DNA from: an uncultured Parafilimonas sp.
GTDB lineage: Bacteria; Bacteroidota; Bacteroidia; Chitinophagales; Chitinophagaceae
Direction: 5' to 3'
DNA length: 28,462 nt
Assembly (NCBI GenBank): GCA_937892395.1
Contig: CALAGJ010000107.1
Coordinates: 1 to 28,462, forward strand
Made by a program: the position numbers and the translations under genes. The notes beneath the pieces are model-generated. The model was not told where the DNA came from, searched no databases, and was given only the letters and a program-made list of their open reading frames with translations. This document shows, one piece after another, positions 1-7,412 of this stretch (its first letter is position 1; every line of letters starts with the position of its first letter).

Positions 1-48
1 TCTACACAGGCGAAGACACTCTTTCCCTACACGACGCTCTTCCGATCT
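1..48 (+). other. Illumina sequencing adapter with i5 index (artefact)
   Basis: Bases 16-48 match the 33-base Illumina TruSeq read-1 adapter, ending in CTCTTCCGATCT. Bases 8-15 (AGGCGAAG) match, from memory, the TruSeq HT i5 index D505, and bases 1-7 (TCTACAC) are the end of the P5 arm. This is untrimmed library sequence at the contig edge, not genome. The genomic insert begins at base 49. Confidence 0.97.
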
Positions 49-186
49 AAAATCCCATGCAGAGCCATGTTCACTATAATCCTCTCTTACAGTGCCCCAC
101 TGTCTTTCAGACAAATATGGACCCCATTTCATCCAATTTTTTTTATTACTATAATGCTCCATTAAGCGATTTTTTTCAGCGCCCAT
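49..186 (-). CDS. GH63-type glucosidase, N-terminal fragment (cut by contig end)
   Basis: An open frame reads from an ATG at 186 down to base 49, giving 46 residues with no stop before the adapter junction. It contains GPYLSERQWGTVREDYS followed by GSAWDF. This is the conserved N-terminal signature of the bacterial glucosidases related to GH63 (MGH1-like), which hydrolyse alpha-glucosidic bonds in an (alpha/alpha)6 barrel. Full-length members are usually around 850-900 residues, so about 5% of the gene is present. An AAGGAAG stretch lies just upstream of the ATG and could serve as a ribosome-binding site. There is no signal peptide, so the enzyme should be cytoplasmic. It lies about 200 bp downstream of an SDR of the glucose-1-dehydrogenase type, which would suit a glucose-releasing enzyme. 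The family call is firm for so short a piece; the exact substrate is unknown. Confidence 0.85.
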
Positions 187-365
187 GTTCTTCCTTTTTT
201 TAAAAATGTTGTAATAATATTGTTACGAATACCTAGTTAAAAAATAATCTATTTGAATACCAATAGTAGTTTTCCATATCAGCATTCTTGCATCGCAATC
301 ACTTCATCAAATGTGCAAATGGCATCAGCTTGTTAGATTTCAAACTGCTACCATTGCATGCATGC

Positions 366-385
366 TGCTTCATTGGAAAGAAGCA
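366..385 (-). terminator. Hairpin directly after the SDR stop codon
   Basis: TGCTTC (366-371) and GAAGCA (380-385) form a perfect 6-bp stem with an 8-base loop, immediately next to the stop codon at 386-388. In the minus-strand transcript no U-tract follows, so it does not fit an intrinsic terminator fully. It could instead stabilise the 3' end, or be chance. Confidence 0.25.
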
Positions 386-1198
386 TTACCCATTATCCTC
401 AAAGCCCGGATACAAGGTCATACCACCATCTACATACACTGTGGTGCCATGCATATAATCGCTTAAATCACTGCATAAAAACACCGTTACATTCCCAATA
501 TCACTGGTCACACCCACACGCTTATAAGGTATCAACCTTAGCAAGTTTTGCTCTGCTTCAGGTGTATGCCATGCCATAGTATTGATGGGTGTTTTAATAG
601 CACCGGGTGCTATGCTGTTTACCCTTATTTTATGTGGCCCAAGCTCCTGTGCTAGGGATTGCATAAACATAGCTACTCCCCCTTTTGAAGCAGCATAATT
701 AATATGGCCTGCCCAGGGAATAAGCTGATGCACACTGCTCATACAAATTATTTTTCCCAAAGATGCAGACATATCTGCCCTAATGCCTCGGCGAAAAAAT
801 TCCTTTGTAACTGATTGTGCACAAAGAAACTGTCCGGTAAGGTTTACGTCAAGCACAAACTGCCAGTCTGATAAACTCATCTCTAAAAATGGAGCATCTT
901 TTTGTAAACCGGCATTATTGATTAAAATATCTACTGTGCCAAATTTATCTACAGCAGCCTGTACCATAGCATCTACTTGGTCCGGCTTACTTACATCACA
1001 TTTAAAGTCAATGGCATTGCCACCAAAGCCAATTATTTCCTGTACAATTTCATCTGCGGCCACGGAGTTGCCAATATAGTTGATGAGTACATTAGCACCT
1101 GCTGCTGCAAGCTCAAGAGCGCAAGCTTTACCAATGCCACTACTGGCTCCGGTTATAATGGCCGTTTGCCCATCTAAGCGTATTTGATTTTTATGCAT
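386..1198 (-). CDS. SDR family oxidoreductase, glucose 1-dehydrogenase type
   Basis: This 270-residue classical short-chain dehydrogenase/reductase has the expected family length. The cofactor motif TGASSGIG is at residues 16-23, NNAG at 94-97 and Asn119 in VNLTG. The catalytic residues are Ser155, Tyr168 and Lys172 (YAASK), and the C-terminal motif VDGGM is at 257-261. The pattern resembles glucose 1-dehydrogenase-like SDRs, which oxidise an alcohol or sugar with NAD(P)+; the true substrate cannot be read from sequence. There is no signal peptide, so it is cytoplasmic. It starts 21 bp after the S8 peptidase gene and is the last gene of a tightly packed eight-gene run. A sugar dehydrogenase would fit with the exported lactonase and the GH63 glucosidase nearby, but the lactonase is in a different compartment, so a direct chain is inference only. 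Confidence 0.85.
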   Translation of the reverse strand: MHKNQIRLDGQTAIITGASSGIGKACALELAAAGANVLINYIGNSVAADEIVQEIIGFGGNAIDFKCDVSKPDQVDAMVQAAVDKFGTVDILINNAGLQKDAPFLEMSLSDWQFVLDVNLTGQFLCAQSVTKEFFRRGIRADMSASLGKIICMSSVHQLIPWAGHINYAASKGGVAMFMQSLAQELGPHKIRVNSIAPGAIKTPINTMAWHTPEAEQNLLRLIPYKRVGVTSDIGNVTVFLCSDLSDYMHGTTVYVDGGMTLYPGFEDNG

Positions 1199-1219
1199 AT
1201 TATATTTTTAAACTTTTGA

Positions 1220-2866
1220 TTAATTTATTTGAAAAACTGAATTCCATCCACAATGCTCATCATTTCTCCTCCATGGATTGTCCACATCTTCCTGCCAAAA
1301 AGTACCATCCATTATAAACTTGTACTCATATTCTCCCGGCTTTAAGATGGGCATGTGAATGTACCAATACCCATTCTTTGCAGGGCGCATTGGCATGGTG
1401 TCAATTTTCCAATTACAAAATGAACCCGAAAGGCTAAGACTCTTCTTTGCATTTGGTGCATAAATGGTAAAAGTCATTCGCTTTTTTTCATAATCTATTT
1501 GCGGGTTTTCTTTTAAAACAACTTCTTCCTGTGGTGCTAAAGCCGCAAACACAGCCTGCTTGGGCTGCATGCGCCCAAAACCCTGACGGCTTATATCATA
1601 GTTCAACAACATCTTACTTGTAGATAACAATATGTTGCGCATTTCTTGCGCAGAAAGTGCCGGGTTTGCTTCTAACATTTGTGCAGCTACACTACATACC
1701 AATGGCGCTGCAAAGGAAGTTCCATCCACATGCATATAGTGTGGGGTTATAAATTTTTCTTTCCAGATTACATGCTTTACTTCCTTCCATATTTTTTCTT
1801 TTCCAGCATACAAATCAAACTCATGTGCCAACAATTGTTTATTGTTTTCAATGATGGCAGGCATATAATCTTCATGCTCTACCGCTTTAAATAAAACGGC
1901 AGCTTTTTCCTGTGTGCCGCTACCCGGCAATATGGGTGCGGGTAGCCAAATGGAGTTTGTGATTAATTCAGGCTTGGCATAGCCATCTACGGTAACACCA
2001 TAAGTGCTGTGATATAGAATAATGTCTCCATCTAATTTATTTTGATCGTCCAAACCACCTACTGCCACTACATGCGGACTGCTGGCCGGTGGTAATACAG
2101 ATGCATCAGTACTATTGCCAACGGCACTTACTACTAATACATTTTCTGAAAATAATGCATCTGCCAATTGATTGATTTCACTCTCTTTAATTGTTTTTGA
2201 AATATCCCCACTCAATGAAATATTTACGATACGAATATCATATTTCTTATGGTTTGCATGTACCCATTGCAATGCTTTTACAATAGCCTCATCTTTAATC
2301 TTTCCATCTTCATTCTGCACTTTTAATAATACTAAGTTTGCTTCGGAAGCCAACCCTTTATAAAGCCCATTACTCAAGCTACCATTGCCGGCACACACTG
2401 TAGATGTCATGGTGCCATGCCAGGCATTATCATGTGGGGTTTTAAAATAAGATTCATCATGCGTATCATCGGTAATATCTACTACTTTTTTTATCCTGTC
2501 TTTAATATCAGGATGCATATAAAAACCACTATCTATAAAACAGATGGTTACATCTTTCCCAGTAAAATCTGTATCAGCATTTAGCCTTGTGCCAATGGGA
2601 AGGATATAAAAATCTAAAAACTTCAATTTAAAATCATCTAAAGGTTTTTCATGACATTGATATTGATAATGTGTAATGCCTTCGAACTCATCGTAGCAAC
2701 GGCTGCAAATACCTTCTGTTGTTTGCCAATTAGGAAAGTCTTTTTGAACTGATGCAATTACATCACTTTCTAAAGATGGCACAAAATGATGTACCAATTT
2801 TTTGTGTACCACGCCACATATCGGACATATTTTATCTGGCGAAGCTGTAGTTATAGTTTCTTCCAT
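1220..2866 (-). CDS. S8 (subtilisin-like) peptidase with Cys-pair N-terminus and CBM48-like tail
   Basis: The product has 548 residues from the ATG at 2866. An ATG at 2911 would add 15 residues but overlap the VOC gene by 35 bp, so it is less likely. Three parts are visible. Residues about 10-60 carry two CxxC pairs (C14/C17 and C54/C57), a possible zinc site. Residues about 85-440 are a subtilase domain with Asp112 (IDSG), His150 (HGT), Asn250 (VGNS) and Ser384 (GTSFAAP). Residues about 465-548 form a beta-sandwich with SGSFCNW, YWYIHMPILKPGEYEYKF and a final WNSVFQI, typical of the glycogen-binding AMPK/CBM48 early-set fold. No signal peptide is seen, so it is probably cytoplasmic, which is unusual for S8 enzymes. 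The stretch between Asn250 and Ser384 is long and charged, suggesting an insertion. The natural substrate is unknown. All catalytic residues are present. Confidence 0.85.
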   Translation of the reverse strand: MEETITTASPDKICPICGVVHKKLVHHFVPSLESDVIASVQKDFPNWQTTEGICSRCYDEFEGITHYQYQCHEKPLDDFKLKFLDFYILPIGTRLNADTDFTGKDVTICFIDSGFYMHPDIKDRIKKVVDITDDTHDESYFKTPHDNAWHGTMTSTVCAGNGSLSNGLYKGLASEANLVLLKVQNEDGKIKDEAIVKALQWVHANHKKYDIRIVNISLSGDISKTIKESEINQLADALFSENVLVVSAVGNSTDASVLPPASSPHVVAVGGLDDQNKLDGDIILYHSTYGVTVDGYAKPELITNSIWLPAPILPGSGTQEKAAVLFKAVEHEDYMPAIIENNKQLLAHEFDLYAGKEKIWKEVKHVIWKEKFITPHYMHVDGTSFAAPLVCSVAAQMLEANPALSAQEMRNILLSTSKMLLNYDISRQGFGRMQPKQAVFAALAPQEEVVLKENPQIDYEKKRMTFTIYAPNAKKSLSLSGSFCNWKIDTMPMRPAKNGYWYIHMPILKPGEYEYKFIMDGTFWQEDVDNPWRRNDEHCGWNSVFQIN

Positions 2867-2876
2867 TGTTATAAAG

Positions 2877-3857
2877 TTATTGTTGTATGATCCAAATGGC
2901 ATGGCCATCATAATCTCTTGTTACGAATTGATTTTTTTCATGAATACTTACCAATGTACCGGTAGCATAATTTATATTTTGTGCAAGGGTGTGATGTAGT
3001 TGCACTACATTATCACAATACATAACGGTTATCCAATTCCAAAGGTCATCACACTGCGTATCCAATGGTGTGGCCATGCCCACCCCGGGTATCAAATATT
3101 GTAAAAACTCTACTCCTGGCCCTTTGTCAGCAGCATTGCCTGTTATATGCAATTCTGCTCCGGCAACATTATTTAAGTGGGCCTGTTCGGTACCCATATT
3201 ATGACTTTCTCCTCTCTTTTTTAAATCGAGTAAACTATTCCAAAATATAGCAGCTGTATCAGTATCACTAATACCAATAGCTGTATGATCAATACCTAAA
3301 AACAACTGGCCACTTGTTTGTTGCCATTTTGGATTTCCTTTACCCTTCGGGAAATAAATCAACTCGAGTGTATGACGATCATTGTCATGGAAATAAAATG
3401 CTCTAATGCCCGCCGCAGCTGCATTTGATGCGGGTATGGTTTGAGGAGCAGTAGATACATATTCCACATTATTTTGCGATAGCAACGCAAATGCTTTATC
3501 CATATCACTCACTACAATGGCAATGTGTTGAAAACTGAGATCATTGCTTTTTTGTGTTTCAGGATAGGAGCGGCCACCGGGGGTGAGATAATCAATGAGG
3601 TCCACTTTTTCATTGCCCAAACTAAGGTGTGCTACTTTATATCGGATACCAAATTTTCCAAGCAGGCTTTCATATTCAGCACCAAAAAATTCCTCTGTAC
3701 CCTCTAATTCAAAAGGCAGTACTTTGGTATAAAATTGTAATGCATCTTGTAGGCTTGAAACCGTGATACATATTTTATTTACTTCTGTAATATGTTGGGC
3801 ATTTACCTGTGCATGTATTGCGCTAAAAGCAAGCAGTACTAAGCATATTTTTTTCAT
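2877..3857 (-). CDS. Exported protein with two VOC (glyoxalase-fold) domains
   Basis: The ATG at 3857 gives 326 residues beginning MKKICLVLLAFSAIHAQ, a normal signal peptide; the TTG four codons upstream is less plausible. Two vicinal-oxygen-chelate domains follow, at about residues 21-170 and 186-325. Candidate metal ligands include His111 and Glu165 in the first domain and His191 in the second; the last domain ends in GHAIWIIQQ and lacks the usual terminal Glu, so metal use is uncertain. VOC proteins include glyoxalases, extradiol dioxygenases and binding proteins, and the reaction here cannot be named. Exported VOC proteins are uncommon. The gene lies 24 bp after the SMP-30 gene and 10 bp before the S8 peptidase start, so co-transcription is very likely. 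Confidence 0.82.
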   Translation of the reverse strand: MKKICLVLLAFSAIHAQVNAQHITEVNKICITVSSLQDALQFYTKVLPFELEGTEEFFGAEYESLLGKFGIRYKVAHLSLGNEKVDLIDYLTPGGRSYPETQKSNDLSFQHIAIVVSDMDKAFALLSQNNVEYVSTAPQTIPASNAAAAGIRAFYFHDNDRHTLELIYFPKGKGNPKWQQTSGQLFLGIDHTAIGISDTDTAAIFWNSLLDLKKRGESHNMGTEQAHLNNVAGAELHITGNAADKGPGVEFLQYLIPGVGMATPLDTQCDDLWNWITVMYCDNVVQLHHTLAQNINYATGTLVSIHEKNQFVTRDYDGHAIWIIQQ

Positions 3858-3881
3858 TATTTCTGACAACAGTTTATTATT

Positions 3882-5519
3882 TTATTGATTTGCTTTTGCA
3901 GCTATTACCCCTCCAATATTGGTGCGAATTTTATACAGCCCCGTATGCGCTGTGAGGTATAAGGTTTTGCCATCACCATCACCCCAGGCCATATTTGCAG
4001 GTCTTTGATCGCACTCTATTAATCCAAGTAATTTTCCCTCCGGGGATATTACATAAACGCCCCCCGGGGCAGAGCTGAATATGTTTCCTGCTTTGTCCAC
4101 TTTTAATCCATCGAGTGCTTCATCGCCTATTGTATAATTGAAACTATAGAATACTTTACCATTTTTAAGTTCGCCTGTTTCTGTAAGCTCATAACGCCAT
4201 AAATCTTTTGTGTGGTGAATGTTTCGGATATCCCAATTGCTCACATACAAATATTTTTCATCGGGTGAGAAGGCAATACCATTTGGGCCACCTAAATCTG
4301 TTGATAATAAAATAGTTTTACCATCCTTCACCATATATACACCCTGATGCGGCAATTCTTTTTTTGGATCATCATAGAATTTTCCCAATCCATAAGGCGG
4401 ATCTGTGAAATAAACAGTTCCATCATTTTTAAGTACCACATCATTGGGGCTGTTTAATTTTTTGCCATTATAGTTATCTGATAAAACAGTAACCGGGCCT
4501 TTTATTTCCTGACGAATAACCCTGCGGTTGCCATGCTGACATAAGATTAATCTACCTGTTTGATCTATAGCCAATCCATTGCTACCGGGCTGTCCTATAT
4601 CGCCAATATCTGTACCAGTATATCCACTATGGCTTTGATAAATAGTGATATTATGATTAACCGGATTATAGCGATAAATCATATTCATATTTGGATCGCT
4701 AAACAGTAAGAAACCGTCCGGATGCCATACCGGGCCTTCTGTGAAAGAAAACCCATCTGCCAGTTTTTCTACCTTAGTACCTGGGGAAATGATTGTATTG
4801 AATGAGTCATCATTTGCCCAAATCTTGCCTGCACTTGAATATTGATTTTTTATCTCTTCTTGGGTATAAAAATCAAGTGTGGCATTTCTAATCCATACAT
4901 AATTATCAGGTTCATCACCTATCAAGCCATTTGTTACCAATACTGCAATATTAAATTGCTCTCCTGGTGTGGCATTCTCTGTTAATACAATTCGGTTTCT
5001 TGCATTGTAGCCGCTGATAACACCAGAACCTGTTTGTCCAAACTGCTTTTTAGATTTACCATTGATATATATTTCTGAATAATCATCAGCAGTAATTTCA
5101 AAATAAACTACATGGCCTGTTGTGCTTTTTCCATTGATCATTTCCGGAATACGCACCGTGCATTTATACCATACAAATGAAAGTTTTCCATTGCCTCTTC
5201 TGGTTTCCAAATCACCGGCATCTGCCCATTGTACCTTATCTAATTCCAGAATGGTGGGGTATAAGTTTAAGGTCTGTACATCATTGCCCGTAGGGTAAAT
5301 TAAATGTGCATCGGTAGGTGAAGGACCGGGTGATTTAAACGAAACTGCTTTTGTAGTGGCTACCGCATATTGCCAACTTGTATTTGTAGCAGCAGCAGCA
5401 TTTTGCTGACGCAAATCTATAATAGCATAAGGCCTGTAAATGGCCAGTTCCCTTGTTTCCTGTGCATAGAGACTGCAACAAATGATGCAGGAAAAAAGTA
5501 TAGTGATAATTCTTTGCAT
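3882..5519 (-). CDS. Exported SMP-30/gluconolactonase with N-terminal beta-sandwich domain
   Basis: The 545-residue product has a signal peptide (residues 1-20, ending LYAQ). An N-terminal domain at about 25-220 looks like a galactose-binding-type beta-sandwich (WYKCTVRIPE, VVYFEITADDYSEIYINGK). The C-terminal SMP-30/gluconolactonase six-bladed propeller spans about 245-535. Its expected metal ligands are visible: Glu261 in FTEGPVW, Asn359 in NSPNDVV and Asp470 in LDGLKVD. Family members hydrolyse aldonolactones, typically glucono-1,5-lactone to gluconate, using a divalent metal. The size is larger than a plain gluconolactonase (about 300-350 residues) because of the added domain, which may bind sugar. 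It sits between the GlcG-like gene (28 bp) and the VOC gene (24 bp). It should act in the periplasm on a lactone made there or taken up. Confidence 0.86.
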   Translation of the reverse strand: MQRIITILFSCIICCSLYAQETRELAIYRPYAIIDLRQQNAAAATNTSWQYAVATTKAVSFKSPGPSPTDAHLIYPTGNDVQTLNLYPTILELDKVQWADAGDLETRRGNGKLSFVWYKCTVRIPEMINGKSTTGHVVYFEITADDYSEIYINGKSKKQFGQTGSGVISGYNARNRIVLTENATPGEQFNIAVLVTNGLIGDEPDNYVWIRNATLDFYTQEEIKNQYSSAGKIWANDDSFNTIISPGTKVEKLADGFSFTEGPVWHPDGFLLFSDPNMNMIYRYNPVNHNITIYQSHSGYTGTDIGDIGQPGSNGLAIDQTGRLILCQHGNRRVIRQEIKGPVTVLSDNYNGKKLNSPNDVVLKNDGTVYFTDPPYGLGKFYDDPKKELPHQGVYMVKDGKTILLSTDLGGPNGIAFSPDEKYLYVSNWDIRNIHHTKDLWRYELTETGELKNGKVFYSFNYTIGDEALDGLKVDKAGNIFSSAPGGVYVISPEGKLLGLIECDQRPANMAWGDGDGKTLYLTAHTGLYKIRTNIGGVIAAKANQ

Positions 5520-5547
5520 AGCTTAAAAAATCGATTGTGTAAATGGT

Positions 5548-6021
5548 CTAATTATTCAAATTAATTTTTGCTCCGGCGTTGGCTACTTCTACATCCTGAT
5601 CTGCGCTGGCAGTGCCACTTACACCTATAGCACCAATTACAAAACCATTGTAGATAATGGGCACACCACCTTCTAACATATTATAACCAACAGTGATTAA
5701 TGCAGGCCTTTTTGTATTGATATTATCTTCAAATGCTTTTGTATCTTTTTTGAAAAGAGCCGCTGATGTTGCTTTTGCAATGGATACTTCTGCTGCATTG
5801 GCAAATGTATTTTCACTTCTTGCCATTAATAAAATATGACCGCCATCATCAACTATGGCAATGGCCCCGCCCGGTGCATTTACTTTTTTTGCATAAGCCA
5901 TAGCAGAATCCATAATGCGCTCTGCGGCTTTTAATGTAAGCACAGGTTTTTGAGACAGTTGCGCATGAGTGCTGATGCATAAAACGATGATGCTACAAAT
6001 GCTAAGTGTTATTTTTTTCAT
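5548..6021 (-). CDS. Exported GlcG/HbpS-like (PduO C-terminal fold) protein
   Basis: The 157-residue product has a signal peptide ending near THAQ (residues 1-20), then one GlcG/HbpS domain covering nearly all the rest. Family features seen are LTLKAAERIMDSAMAYA, the core GGAIAIVDDGGHILLMAR and the glycine-rich end GGVPIIYNGFVIGAIGVSG. HbpS binds haem or iron in Streptomyces, and GlcG genes lie in glycolate loci, but most members have no proven role; haem binding here is possible, not shown. The gene is 20 bp after the DUF1223 gene and 28 bp before the gluconolactonase gene, inside the same operon. Proteins of this family are often found near oxidoreductases, which agrees with the context. 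Confidence 0.87.
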   Translation of the reverse strand: MKKITLSICSIIVLCISTHAQLSQKPVLTLKAAERIMDSAMAYAKKVNAPGGAIAIVDDGGHILLMARSENTFANAAEVSIAKATSAALFKKDTKAFEDNINTKRPALITVGYNMLEGGVPIIYNGFVIGAIGVSGTASADQDVEVANAGAKINLNN

Positions 6022-6041
6022 TCTATTTTATTTTTTGTGAA

Positions 6042-6839
6042 TTATTTTTTTGATATGGGAACGATATTCGCTGATCTTACTTTTCCGGTTTGTTTATTTT
6101 GTACAAAACTCAGTACAGCAATATTGCCCGTGAAATTGTCTATGTTGTATTCTGTTGAAAAGCTACCTGATTGTGCAGTTTCAATTCTTTCCAATGCTAT
6201 GTTATGATGCACTAATTTCAATCCACTGTTTTCACCTCTGCTGATGGAAACAGTTGCTTGATCACCTACTACAACCATAACTGCTACTTCATCTTTTTGT
6301 AAACTTTCCTTTTCAATAGATGCCATGATCTGGTGTGCATTTGCAGTAATATGTAACACTTGTTTTTCAGCAGATAAACTTGAGAGTTGATCATTGATTG
6401 CAGCAGTTATTTTACTTTCATTAGAGCCTACACATTCAAAGCTGCCATTGATAACTGCCTGTGGTGTATATACGCTGTTGAGATGAAACAAGGAACCATA
6501 AAAATATTGATGTGCAGTAAAATCAGCTTTGCTGAATTGGTCTTTCCACCCTAATTTATTCCAGTAATCAACATGGTATTCTACAAAGTAAACTGAACGA
6601 CCTTTGTAAGTATCTGACAAACCCTTCATCAATGACTCCGCTGGCGGACAGCTGGAACAACCTTCAGAAGTAAACAACTCTACTACTGCAAATCCATTAT
6701 CGCATGCTTTCCCTGTTTGTGGCTCTTGCACAGTGGTCATTACTTGTACTTTTTCCACTTTCTTTTTTACAAATGATACCAATACAAAGAGTATCAAAAT
6801 GCTACACACCGATAAAACTAAAAGACTGCTTTTTCTCAT
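6042..6839 (-). CDS. DUF1223 thioredoxin-like membrane-anchored protein
   Basis: From the ATG at 6839 the product has 265 residues. This start is preferred because the longer version would overlap the YHS gene, and because MRKSSLLVLSVCSILILF gives a clear N-terminal membrane segment (about 4-24). The DUF1223 signature VELFTSEGCSSCPPAE lies at residues 53-68, with the CSSC pair at Cys61 and Cys64. DUF1223 belongs to the thioredoxin-like clan; its reaction is not established, though a thiol-disulfide or redox role is commonly suggested. The domain should face the periplasm. It begins 1 bp after the YHS gene stop, so the two are surely co-transcribed and perhaps translationally coupled. A redox-active partner for the neighbouring metal or haem-binding candidates is a reasonable inference. 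Confidence 0.86.
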   Translation of the reverse strand: MRKSSLLVLSVCSILILFVLVSFVKKKVEKVQVMTTVQEPQTGKACDNGFAVVELFTSEGCSSCPPAESLMKGLSDTYKGRSVYFVEYHVDYWNKLGWKDQFSKADFTAHQYFYGSLFHLNSVYTPQAVINGSFECVGSNESKITAAINDQLSSLSAEKQVLHITANAHQIMASIEKESLQKDEVAVMVVVGDQATVSISRGENSGLKLVHHNIALERIETAQSGSFSTEYNIDNFTGNIAVLSFVQNKQTGKVRSANIVPISKK

Positions 6840-6840
6840 G

Positions 6841-7395
6841 CTATTTCTTTTCAGACTCATAAGAAGAAGCTGCTAATGTTTCTTGTGTTTCACCCGGTTT
6901 TAAAATATTATAACTAGGGGCATTATTATTGAGTGTTGGCCAGTTTTTGGTGGCACTTTTAAAATTCTTTCTTACATTTTTTTGCCAAAGTCCTAATGCC
7001 CTTGCATTATGGTTAAATACCAATTGACCATTAGCAATGGTATGTGTCCAAACCTGTACAGGACGTAGGTTGTGTTGTGCTGCCGCTATGGCACAATAGC
7101 CACCAAATGCAGGAGCATATTTTGCAGGATCTGTATCAAATAATTGCTTATTTGCTTCGGTTGAAAAATAATATTTGGCACCCGCATAGCTAGATTGAAA
7201 TTGCGCATCACCCTTGATGGTTTGATCAGGATGAAGATGCATTTCTACTACATCGTAGCCCTGTGCCATTACTCCGTTTGCATCTACATTAAGGTTATTT
7301 CCTTCTGCGGTTTTGATAGGATTTTGTGCATACGAGTTTGTTACTGAAACTGCCATAATGATGGCCACAGAAATGGAAAAGAATCGCTTATTCAT
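6841..7395 (-). CDS. Exported YHS-domain protein
   Basis: The ATG at 7395 gives 184 residues with a signal peptide (MNKRFFSISVAIIMAVSV, ending SYAQ at residue 24). The longer in-frame reading up to 7491 overlaps the GMC gene and hides the signal peptide, so it is rejected. The YHS region covers about residues 41-120: MAQGYDVVEMH, then KYYFSTEANKQLFDTDPAKYAPAFGGYCA. YHS domains are short, often metal-associated modules in copper transporters, monooxygenase-like proteins and oxidoreductase loci. Cys101 in GGYCA and nearby His residues could bind metal; this is inference. The gene starts 17 bp after the GMC oxidoreductase stop and ends 1 bp before DUF1223. An electron-transfer or metal-supply role for the operon is possible but unproven. 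Confidence 0.87.
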   Translation of the reverse strand: MNKRFFSISVAIIMAVSVTNSYAQNPIKTAEGNNLNVDANGVMAQGYDVVEMHLHPDQTIKGDAQFQSSYAGAKYYFSTEANKQLFDTDPAKYAPAFGGYCAIAAAQHNLRPVQVWTHTIANGQLVFNHNARALGLWQKNVRKNFKSATKNWPTLNNNAPSYNILKPGETQETLAASSYESEKK

Positions 7396-7412
7396 TTTTT
7401 GATTTTTAATAA

